A stretch of 64,000 nt of DNA from Asparagopsis taxiformis (taxonomy: Eukaryota; Rhodophyta; Florideophyceae; Bonnemaisoniales; Bonnemaisoniaceae), in the NCBI GenBank assembly GCA_030407315.1, contig JALQPE010001902.1, positions 1 through 64,000 on the forward strand. The letters run 5' to 3'. Positions 42,813 through 53,203 of the stretch are shown in pieces. The stretch's first letter is position 1; each line of letters begins with the position of its first letter. Made by a program: the position numbers and the translations under genes. A model generated the notes under the pieces. It did not search any database. It saw only the letters and a list, made by a program, of their open reading frames with translations, and was not told the DNA's origin.

Positions 42813-43092
42813 ATTGGAATTCTACATTCCGAAAAATTTCTCCTCCTCGTATCATAAGCTCTCAGTTTAGCTTTACATATTGACCCAAGTAGCTCTCATG
42901 TGTGATGTTCTCTGAGCCGTTCCAGAAGCGAAGGATTTCAGTTTCTATATCAAAATAGATGTAGGAAGAGAAATAATCTCATCCTTTTATCGGACTAATC
43001 TTTGTAATAGCAGTGGAGCTGTTCGGATTGATAAATTGATCTCATCAGTCACGTAATCCCCCAGGGTTCTGTTACCTAACTTCGTCTCTTCA

Positions 43093-44368
43093 ATGGCAGA
43101 GCCATGGCACTGCGGAAATCTAATCGGCCATGCGAATGGCGGCGGGAATTTCTACAACGCTCATGCCGCTCTATTCCGATATTTGTATCCAAACGGAGAA
43201 CTTCCGGGTATGTTCTGGCGACTTTGCTACGGAAACATTGTTCACAACTCTACTTATCGCGTCACATGGGCGCAATCCATACTTCAGTTAACGTTTCTAG
43301 GGGGCGAACACTCATCAGAAGCCGAGTCTCCGCAGAGTCTACCTGAAGCTCTTCGGCCTCATTTCAAACTTTCATACTATTCCACGAGAAGAGGATTTCT
43401 TGTCGCGCGATCAAGTTTTTCCGAGCTGACGACTTACATGCATTTCGATGACAGACCAGATGCATTTCTTGTCGGACATGACAACGCTGATCGAGGCGTT
43501 TTTACGTTTTCAGCGCAGCTATATACATGGGCTGTTGAATTTCCATGGGCGCGAAATTTAGACTTGAGAAGACACAGGTTTTTAACCTAGATGGACTGGC
43601 TCAAGTTCTGAAAGCACGATCCGTCAAAATGATCAAGGTGCAAGATTTCGGAAACATTTTACTTGCTTCGGCAGATCTTCCGTATGCATACAATGTGCAA
43701 TGGTCTTCGGGAAGTCATCAATCGGCCACTCGGATAAGCAACACAGTGCATTGGCAAATGGAAGTGCAACGGAAGAGTCAGTATAATTTGTTGTGTATCG
43801 AGCGTATCGCACGCAAGCTCTTGAGCACATTGTGCGATCCATGGCCCTTGTTCGATCCAATGACGTCGGCTATGGGTTCATTGTGGACAGTGTCGACGCT
43901 GGTGAAGGTTCACACGCGTTTGAATCGTACTTTATACTTAACGAAGACTTAAATGTTGAGGATGGAATTTGCAGTGGGAATCAATGCTTGATAACGTTGA
44001 ATGTAGAGGAATCTGGACGGATTGATGTGAATGTTTTAACGATTGGTGAAGATGTTTCATATCGACTGGAAACGTTTGGTGATAGTGACGAACATTCAGG
44101 AATTTTCATCAAGAGTACCCGAGAACAATCAGAGGAAATTTGGATAGTCTTTTATCCAGATGTATCTACATCCGGTGACTTTGACTTGCAACGTCTCGAC
44201 GACGGTAGTGTGAAAATTTCAACAGCAGATGGTAAACAAATTCTGCACCTCGACCCAGAGAATCATTCTGTAACACATGGTAGAATGCCAACACCGGCTC
44301 CATCAACAACAACGACTACAATGCATCCATCATCATCTTCGACGACAACTTTGCCGGTTATGAATTAA
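43093..44368 (+). pseudogene. Heparinase II/III-like polysaccharide lyase fragment, frameshifted
   Basis: Three successive frames join into one plausible protein: ATG 43093 to ~43565 (WHCGNLIGHANGGGNFYNAH, FLVGHDNADRGVFTFSAQL), then to ~43770 (NLDGLAQVLKARSVKMIKV), then to the stop at 44368 (VGYGFIVDSVDAGEGSHAFE). The GHDNADRGVF and GFIVDSV blocks resemble the catalytic and beta-sandwich parts of heparinase II/III-type lyases, which cleave acidic polysaccharides. The Thr/Ser-rich end looks like a linker. Two frame changes within 700 bases and no N-terminal half indicate a decayed host gene, though short introns are not excluded. The family call rests on pattern memory only. Confidence 0.45.
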
Positions 44369-45905
44369 TAAGCTTTTCCAACGCAAACTTCAACGTTAAA
44401 AATCCCGACACCAACGACCCCGCGATTAGAACCGCTCCGACTCGAATTTGACAGACGACCACAAATTTGTCTCGGACGATCCACGACGGATCGTGCACAG
44501 TTTATGCACGGGACATCGTACGCACGCCAAGTCCCCTTCAATTTCACGCCATCCACGCGATAGGCGTCGTAACGGAGCGAATTGTTCAATAGTTGTTTCG
44601 ACGATACACGAGCGGCGATGCAGATGGCACCACAGACACGACAGATGTAGTCACAGCGCTTGCATCGCCTTCTTCATTGCCAGTTGCTACGTCGCCCATG
44701 GAATCTATGCAGATGATAACTTCAACGATTTCGATCGCGGTTGAAGATGAACGGAAGGGTGTGCAATGGGGGAGATTTCTGCATGAAACGGACGCACCGT
44801 TTCAGATTTTGTTTGTTGTGCGTGGAAAATCGGACACCATGCGTGGATTACGGATTTATTCTCAGCATGTTCCAGAGAAAAAACGGTTCGTACAGAGTTC
44901 AAATTATTCGATTATCGCGAAGGGTACACAGAGAGACGATATGAACAAATTGAATCAAAACAGGACCAAAACCGATGTCGAGCGTATGCGCAAATGAAAA
45001 GGCAGCAAGAATATTATCTAGATGTTTACATGTTTGGTCTGCCAATCGCCGCCAACGATGCACAATTTGGGCCGAGATTTGCACACCTCCTTGCGAAAGA
45101 CTTTGCGAAACTCAGCGCGAATTGGTTGCTAGAAGAAACGAATCGCCGCTACCGAGCTCACCAGTCATATTGGTGGTATGTTCGGCCAGAAAGCGTGCGA
45201 CGCGCATCCATGGGACGACAATTCTAAAGAGCGGCCCGATTCGCCGACGCCGCTTCTCAAACGGACGTACACGCATACGAAACGATTGTTCATCTGCTTT
45301 TTTGCGTGGTTATGCATAAAATTCTTGAAGGGCTTCGTGGGTTGCAGGAGACGCACCAGAATTATCGTGTACAGCATGTGCGAATTTTAGGACTTCCGTT
45401 GCAGTTGCTGTAGCTCCTTCGGAGCGCGTTGAATGAGATAGCCTTTCGCAACCATGAGCATGTCGTCGATATTGGTGAATAAGGAGGTGCTGAACGTTAC
45501 AGTTTCGACGTCCATGAGCATTACTCGTAGGTCGCTGCGTGCACACGATGATTTACGTTGCGGGGAATTGATAATTGCTTTCTCAGATAGCGCTGCATTC
45601 GCACGATGCAGAAACACAAATATGGTAGATGGTTCTTCCAGCACACTGTGTACACCTCATACACTATGAGCAGTACCTTGGAACGACAATCGTCAAAATT
45701 GATCTGGAAAATAGAAAATAGACGGCAGATTCGTACATGCGTTTCGGCAATACTAACAATGCACCAATCGATGTACGATCGTACTGTGCCTTCGACCACG
45801 TTTCACACATGGCCAGTGCATGTCACTATTGACAACTGCGCCACAGATTGACAACTTAGGTAATTCTGTTCTAATTTTTTTATTCTTTTCTGCTAGTATA
45901 CTGTG
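44369..45905. other. Unassigned, probably decayed coding sequence
   Basis: Short frames on both strands carry ordered-looking protein (for example EEPSTIFVFLHRANAALSEK on the minus strand and EYYLDVYMFGLPIAANDAQF on the plus strand), but none is long and none is recognised. It may continue the broken host gene upstream. It ends sharply at 45906, where the transposon copy begins. Confidence 0.3.
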
Positions 45906-46135
45906 TTGGACAACGGATCCGTTGACAGCAATGACACTGCATCCCACAGTGCAGGTGGTCCTTGGTTTGACCTCATTCCTGCATCTACTATATCTGGCAC
46001 CGTGCACATCGTACGAAGTAACTTTACAGTCAAGCCATTTACGAAACAAATGCACTAGTCGGACCACCGTTTCTATCTCAACCGCTTCTACACCAACACT
46101 GATTACCAGTTCACAGATGATAATGAAGAAGAATA
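45906..46135 (+). pseudogene. 3' end of Plavaka-like transposase, copy 2
   Basis: Nearly identical to 20148-20376, the last ~76 codons of the transposase, beginning abruptly at GGACAACGGATCCG. The rest of the gene is missing. One substitution (CACTGGTCG to CACTAGTCG) creates a stop. It is a 5'-truncated remnant of the transposon. Confidence 0.9.
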
Positions 46136-46227
46136 AATCTAAATCGCAGCACTCTATTGATAATGTACTACATGATAAGCCTTCTCGCCAACGTCACATT
46201 TACTGCACTAATTTCAACCATCCTCCA

Positions 46228-48497
46228 TTACGCCAAAACCGTTATCGGCAGTGGCTGGATGGCGCCGCTCCATGCCCCATACTGTGGGGCATTGGTTTCG
46301 ACATTCAGGTTTGCACTCAGGTGTCCAGCATATGGGTCAACGACGAAAAGTTCTGCGCCAATTAGTCCTTGCGCAATCACACACTCCATTACAGCACCGA
46401 GGTTTGACGTAATATGCGATTGAATCCAATCCTCGGACACTAGAACAAGTGATGAGCAGCGGTTTACATCATCAACGACATGAACAATTCCAGACCCCTC
46501 TCCGCTTTGCCACACTTCAACAGCCTCTCTCGTCACAGTACGGCTTGCAAACACATGCCGTGACTGTGCACTAGTCCGCTGTTCGCTCTCGACAACGTCC
46601 GTTTCTTCCCTTGCTTGCGAGCCTTGGAGACAAGACATGCAGTACACCACCATACCAACTAATTGCTGAAAAGCTACCCCCACATATTGACTGTACCGCC
46701 TTGTAAACTCCTTCTGCCGTGCACCTCCTTTCCCCTTCGGTTCATCCAAACACTCCACAGTAGTCACTAGCCAAGCATCCAGGCGCGCCAGCGTTAGTAT
46801 GCTCGTCTCTATGTCCATTACTTGTTCTGGTCGTATCGAATAACCCCTGAAGATGTCCAGCACATTCACAGCTACTCGGTTGTTAAACCATGCATCACCA
46901 TTCACTTCCATTTCGAAGCTGTCAGGAACCATGCCTTTGCTGTATCGCAGCTCTGAGAACGGTGCCGTTCGCCACCTCCCCATATCCAAATCACCGTTGC
47001 TTTCCCGCTTCAAAAGCTTCTCAGACGCTTCGCGCTTTTGATCCTCTCGCTCGTCCATCTCAGCTCGCGTCGTCAGCATCGTGCATCTAGACATTAATTT
47101 CGTGTACCCCAGCGAACCGAACAATCTGTCCCTCGCATTACGCTTCCGTGCACTCATCACGTCGGACAGTTTCTGCGTCACCTTCACTTTCAATTCCTTG
47201 CTCCCCGCCACAGCCTCTTGACAGCACACACGCTGCTCCTCATCGGAAAACACATCACACCACGGACTTTGACGCAGTACGTGTCGCACCAAGTCATTCA
47301 GCAGATCACTCTCGTCTCTGTACGAAGGTGTATACCACTGCAGATTCTTGATGATATAGCCCGGAGGGGTAGCAATATATCCTACACCGTTTTCGCTCCA
47401 AAGTGTCCCTTCTACCGGCTCTACCTCGATGGTACGTCCAGTCCAACGTCTCTGCGTTTGTTCCGCTATAGGGTCCAGCTCCATAGTCTCGTTCTTGCAC
47501 CACTTTGTCAGGTTTTCCTCAACCGCCCTAAGAACTCCAAGGTATTTCACAGGAATGGCTTTCTGTATTTTCGACTTACCGCCACCGTGATCACTGATTC
47601 TACCTGTTCTCGCAATTGCAGTAAGGCTGGCATTTTCCGCCTGCAGAGTCTTCACCTTAGCCTCCAACGCAACTATCTCCGTGGTGAGCGCCTTGTTTGC
47701 TATGTCCTGGCTAAACACTTTTTTTCCAGCTCCGCGATCTTCTTCTTCTGCGCATTGATGCGACTCGCCATTAAATCGATGGATTCCGGCGGATGCAACC
47801 TCTCTGCCCTCACCGTCCCCCCATCTCGCATGCTGTCGAGATTATGATGTCCTCCATCGGCAAATGCCTGACGTCGCGAGGGCGTTACGCGCATATTTGG
47901 CACCAATGACAGTCTGTTGTGACGAGGCCCGCACTCCGGCTGCTCTCTCCCCTCAGTACCACCTGACCGCCGATGATAGTTGGCATCCTGTGAACGTTGC
48001 TCAGAAACAACATCCCTTGCCGCTATCCTCGGGTCCCTGACTGCATTACCTGCTGGGGCTGATGTACTCGGCATAGTTGGCGCAGTGGGGGTCACAGCCT
48101 CCAGTGTCTCGCGAACCCCCGGCTGGGACTCCGTCTGCAGCACCTCCGCATCTGCCAACCCGGGAGGAACTACCTTTGCCATAGCACTCTGCCGCAATTC
48201 CAACATGTTTTGAGCCACTATCATGTCATCATCATGATGTTCACTGTCCCTGCGAGCACGCTTGCCTCGGTCAAGCCCCATCTCTCTCCGCGCCGTTCCT
48301 CCTTCCTCACTTTCTCGCTGCGGATCCCCAGTTCTGCGCCGGTCCGTCTTGCGACTACCGGACCGCGGTTCAATGCTGCCGGTAGGCCCAGACCGCTTCT
48401 TCGCACGGGATTGTCGGGTAGTCGATACAGCAGCTGCTGACCGGTTTTTCTGGAGGCCCGGAGGCTTTGGAGCTTTCTTCGCAATACGCGGCGGCAT
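46228..48497 (-). pseudogene. Coiled-coil companion, copy 2, frameshifted
   Basis: Copy of 20454-22738 at very high identity. Its reading frame is intact where copy 1 is broken (TCTCGCGAACCC near 48110) but loses one T in a homopolymer near 47720 (seven instead of eight), changing frame inside the coiled-coil segment at AELEKK. The two copies therefore carry different single-base disablements, which points to recent duplication or assembly error at homopolymers. The product is unrecognised beyond the coiled coil. Confidence 0.7.
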
Positions 48498-49157
48498 AAT
48501 GAAGCCTTCCCGGAAGCGATGGAACGATTGAGTTGCACGAGATACAAAAAAGATTGCTGTATAGTGTCGGTAACCACAACGGTCTGCGATGAACGTTCAG
48601 GTCAGGTCAAGTACCGGAGAATACGCCAACAGCCCAGATTGTATACGGTAGGCAGTCATCAACAGTATTTAATGAGGTACAATTACAGCTGTCGAGCTAG
48701 GCCGCGAGCACCCCTATGTCCGGAAGACGTCCTGATTTGAATTAAAATTTGGGCTATTCTCAAAAACATGCACATGTGAACATGTTTTTGAGATGGGGGT
48801 GTGCCGTACGGCACAATCGACCCGCTGAAATCGATGTTTTTTGCAATATTTTTTTCTGCCCTGAATTGTAGAAGTTCTGGGCTGGACAGCAATGCAACTG
48901 AGCTGGACATCCACCGGGCGTCCATTTCAACTTGGTCGTGTATTTTGCATCTGCACGCATAACAGTAACCAAGCAGTCAGGTTCACTGCTCGGACGAAGT
49001 GCACCTAGAGTGTGAACGATTGGTTTTTGACAGGCGAGTACTGCTCAATAGGTTTCACCCTGGACTAATGGTGGCTGGACATGCTGCATTATATGATATA
49101 CTTCAACTCTGGAACGTAGCTTTATTTGTAGTCGAAATGAAAACATCTTTCGTGACC

Positions 49158-50550
49158 CTAATTCCATGCTCTAAACGCTGTCCCATAATGAACGTAGAGC
49201 TCCTGCCCTGGACGGATATCGCGGATTGGACGTACTACAATGATCTTCGGATTTTCTAGGTCCTTCGCCTTGAGCTTCTTCCCCGTCGAACCGCTGCTGT
49301 AGTTCTCGACAAACTCGACGTTGGCCATCCGCCTGGTGTCTTCCGCCGGAGTGTCCTCACCTCGCAAATACCGCGGGTCGTTGATGAACTGCGCCGAACA
49401 GAACGGAGCCGGAACAATCCAAATTGGATGCTCGATGTTTTCGTCGTCCTCCGCTGTTGCATACAGCTTGATGGCATACATCAAGAATGTTTCCTTCGTT
49501 ATCGCCATGTGACCCTCTCCGTACGCGAACCGCATCGACTCCTTGCTCATATCAGAGTACACAACAGTTCCGTAGTATGCACATACTTCGTCGCCAACAT
49601 TAAATGTCTGTTCAGCGAAGAGCCCTCTTCCTGCATTTGGATGCTTAATCAGCGATGGTCGAACGCTCAATTTTTTCGCAACACAATCGTGTGCCCGCAT
49701 CACGCGAGGGTTTTCAGTTTGCAACCAGCGGCGCAGGGAAGGTGGCCAATAATGTACCGGTTTTTCCATGTGCTCGTGCGACGCAATCGACTCTGGGCAC
49801 AGCTGCCAGAGGTACTGCCGAATATATTTCGGGAACCTCTGGTACAGGGGAAGGCCAGGTGGGGGTTCGATGATCCTGCGTTCCCTCTGTGTACGCATCG
49901 TGACAGAGGGGGACGCCAAGAACTTCTCAGCACTCTGTTTCGCTTCTGTCGTGACCCTCATGTCAGCCTGACATGAGGGTCACAACACTGAGTGTTGTTT
50001 GAAAGAATTACACGTGACATGACTGCACACAGCTTTGGAAGCGATCGTGCCACACACAATTTGTCCATGTCACTGCCGACGAAAACACGGTGCTCAGGCA
50101 AGCTCATAGCTGCTTTTCCCGTTGCGAAAGTGCCAGAGAATGGATCGACAACAATATCACCAGGCTGTGAATGCTGGCTGATCAACTCCATCATGAGAGC
50201 GACGCTCTTCTGCTCTGCACGAACTCTGACCGTAGCACCGGTTGTGCTCCTTGTTCGCCACACCATCTCATTCGAATCGATGGCGGGCATATTGATGGTG
50301 ACGTTGCACCACGCCGGGTACGTGCCGTCCATGTATCCGTGGTTCCTATAGGCCACCATCTCGCTTCCAGTCTTGAACGGAACACCTCGCTTCCAGAAGT
50401 GGATAGCGACCTCTGCCATGTTCATGCGTTGGTACCTCTTCCGCCCCGGCATTTGATAGAGGTGCCCAGGTAGTCGGACAAACAACAGAGGTACCTCGTC
50501 AACGAAAAAAACTGAATTCCGAACGACATCCTCCTCCTCCTCGTCCTCCT
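49158..50550 (-). pseudogene. Methyltransferase-SET fusion, copy 2, broken
   Basis: Carries only the part from the acidic insert onward: the C-terminal methyltransferase half with DPFSGTFATG and the complete SET region. The DPPY half is absent, removed at the CACTA insertion. A 26-base insertion at 49965-49990 shifts the frame between the SAM motif and SET. Otherwise it is close to copy 1, with a few substitutions (for example REHMEK to HEHMEK, VRAIRD to VRPIRD). Confidence 0.9.
49965..49990. other. 26-bp inverted (snap-back) insertion
   Basis: Compared with 27515-27545 this copy has 26 extra bases (AGCCTGACATGAGGGTCAC plus AACACTG) that are nearly the reverse complement of the adjoining sequence, making a GTGACCCTCATGTCAG hairpin. 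It is typical of templated repair or a fold-back replication error and destroys the frame. Confidence 0.85.
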
Positions 50551-51340
50551 CACTACGGTGTTGAAAAGGGGGCCTCAGACAGTACTGCGAGACAGTGATT
50601 TTTACTGTCTGAGACAGTAAAAATCACTATGCGGCAAATGAAAATTAATGCCACACTTGGAGACAGTGATTTGCACTGTCTGGCAGACAGTACGGAACAC
50701 TGTCTGCAGACAGTAAAAAACACTGTCTCACAGTACTGTCTGAGGCAGTGAATGGAGACAGTAAAAATTAATGATTTATTCAATAGTTGGATATGATGTA
50801 ATTTACTGTACTGGGCAGTGTTGGCGGATAGTGTTTTGTATTGGCCAAGGCAACATGGCCGGATAGTGAAATACGCTGCCTGGGACAATAGATGGAACCA
50901 ACACGGTGCACTGTCCTGGGCAGTACCTGGAGACAGTGATTTTCACTGTCCTGGGCAGTACCTGGAGACAGTGATTTTCACTGTCCTGGGCAGTACCTGG
51001 AGACAGTGATTTTCACTGTCCTGGGCAGTACCTGGAGACAGTGATTTTCACTGTCCTGGGCAGTACCTGGAGACAGTGATTTTCACTGTCCTGGGCAGTA
51101 CCTGTAGACAGTACTTTGTGCTGCCCTGGGCAGTACCTGTAGACAGTATTTCGTGCTGCCCTGGGCAGCACCTGTAGACAGTACTTTGTGCTGCCCTGGG
51201 CAGCACCTGTAGACAGTACTTTGTGCTGCCCTGGGCAGCACCTGGAGATAGTACTTTGTGCTGTCCTGGGCAGCACCTGGAGACAGTATTTCGTGCTGCC
51301 CTGGGTAGCACCTGGAGACAGTAAAAGTAGTGTCCTGATA
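50551..51340. mobile_element. CACTA-type transposon end with subterminal repeats
   Basis: Starts CACTACGGTGTTGAAAA, the CACTA signature, exactly where the methyltransferase-SET copy stops. Subterminal ACTGTCT/AGACAGT motifs recur in both orientations, including a near-perfect fold-back at 50594-50628 (arms AGTGATTTTTACTGTC). A 35-bp tandem array at about 50905-51315 (CCTGGGCAGTACCTGGAGAC plus 15 bases) follows. No opposite CACTA end or transposase was found. Open frames here are repeat artefacts. Confidence 0.75.
50905..51315. repeat. 35-bp tandem repeat, ~11 units
   Basis: Direct repeats with two subtypes: GACAGTGATTTTCACTGTCC in the left half and GACAGTACTTTGTGCTGCCC in the right half, both joined by TGGGCAG(T/C)ACCTG. 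Every unit carries an inverted ACTGTC/GACAGT pair and could bind a CACTA TnpA-like factor. 51341-52024 has no gene. Confidence 0.9.
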
Positions 51341-52024
51341 TAGTAAAATTCGGTGTCTGGGAGTGGTGGATGAGATGGAGCGTCACGCTGTCGTGGGCAT
51401 CTTTCTGGGGTAGAGGAAGGCAGTTCTAGCGCTATGAGGATGGGGCATGGACGGTATTCATATGGGAATGGACAGAATAGTACGGCTAGGAATTTTTATT
51501 TCGTAGTGACTATGAGCTAGCGAGAGGTATACGCGGTAGGATAGGTAGCAATCTAAGAGGGTGCGATATGGGAAGCTTCACTCTGGATTTGTTTATTTGC
51601 GCAGGCTACATTGAGAATAAACAATCCCTATGTTAAAAATGCTACTACAACTAACACTATTCCGACGAGTAAAACTAAAACTACTAGAAAAGTCTAGAAA
51701 TCTATCAACTGATTGAGCTGCATGAATAAGCTAGGAAATGAAGAGAAGAAGAAAAAATGATGTATAGAAAGGAAACAAGTTAGTGACGTTGAATTGGAGA
51801 GGGAAATTGATGGTGATTAGGAGACTAACGTACCTTAACAAATACCATTGCATCCCAAATTGAGATATGTACTCACAGGCAGAAAAGAAAATTAGTGGAG
51901 AAGTGGTAAGAGAGAAAGATAAATGAAAGTAGAAGTGGAACACTCACCGACTGGAAACCTGAGAAAGAGAAAACGAATAGAAAACTGGGTTAGTGGCGTG
52001 AGTTGTGGAAACGTACCATCATGG

Positions 52025-52165
52025 TTCATATCCGTCGGAGACAAAGCAACAACTTTGGCCTTGGAAGCCGTATTGATGATCTAAAACTTACGCTTTGGAA
52101 GCAGTTTAGATGATCTATACGGCTTCCACGGCCAGGGTTGTTGCTTTGTTTCCGACGGATATGAA
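52025..52165. other. Long imperfect hairpin, ~61-bp stem
   Basis: TTCATATCCGTCGGAGACAA at the left pairs with TTGTTTCCGACGGATATGAA at the right. The arms are about 90% complementary over ~61 bases with a ~19-base loop. It could be a miniature inverted-repeat element or a small-RNA precursor. The sequence alone does not decide. Confidence 0.8.
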
Positions 52166-53203
52166 GATGGAAACAGGGATTTCCAGAATCTTTCGTTTAA
52201 GTAGTACTCTACGGGCGGAAATGACGTGTAGGAGAACAATAGAGGGATGAGTTTGAAACGGAGCGGTGCGATGGGAGGCCCAGAAAAACGATACCTAGGC
52301 TGCGAATTACGCTTGGAAGCACATGATCTGGCAGAGGAGGCGCACATTATCGTATCTTCTACCGCCTTTTATTGTCTAGAATGACGTCATCACTACAGAA
52401 ATATAGGAAAAACACTAGCATATGGGGCCTACAGGACAGGCGGAGGTGAAGAGTAAGAAAAATGGCGCACTTTCCTGGACGAGGAGTCCGCGCTTCCAGT
52501 GATGATGTGGATGGTATATATCGATAACGTCATTGTATGCTCCGAGTACACTTGGCAGGCAGTCAAAGCGGGCCACGTGGATGGTGGCGGTTAGGAAACA
52601 GCAGTGTCGAAGAATTTTTATAATTTTCATGTTTCAAGCGAGCAGTGAGTCTGCATTGCAATATAAAAATGTATCCTAATTTAAGATATCACACCGAGTA
52701 CGATTCAACGAGACATCGTGTTTTCACCTTGTGAATAGGGCCGAGAATATGGTAGAGTATACGAGTAGGAACTACGTGCATGAGAAAATCAGATTCAGTA
52801 TTAGTGCTTAGAGCATCACTGCGTAACAAACGGAAGTGGATACGTCTTGGCCAGGATGGTGTTTAGGGAATGCGATACAAGATAGCAAAACGATATTGAG
52901 TAGGTCGAGCCCGGATGAAATAGCAATCATTGTGCATAAAGTAATGAGCATAGGACAAATCATTGTGGTGAAACAGTTCATTGGATCGAATGAAAGCCAG
53001 GAAAGGTTTCTTAATGGTTGAATTTAGTGGCGGAGAAATATAATTCTGCACTATAGCGGAGAAGTAGCGGAAAAGAGTAAATCTCCTTCAGCAAGCGAGA
53101 CATGCATCAATATTGCCCAGTATAGTTCGTCTGAAGTGCAAGTTGAACCTCGCAAAGTGAATATCAGAGGTCGTTGGCTAGTGGTTGAAGAAGTCTGCAA
53201 CGA

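Larger units (their letters stand above)
48735..50550. mobile_element. Inverted, truncated copy of methyltransferase-SET cassette
   Basis: Starts with the terminal repeat (48735-48925) and continues with the reverse complement of 26970-28755. Relative to the coiled-coil gene its orientation is opposite to copy 1, although both junctions share the bases GGAAGACGTCCTGATTTG. Its far end is cut at 50550 by a CACTA-type terminus. Confidence 0.8.

Noticed and set aside
51013..51386. Open frames in the 35-bp array
   Set aside because: The unit length plus composition keeps frames open; the products are pure repeats.
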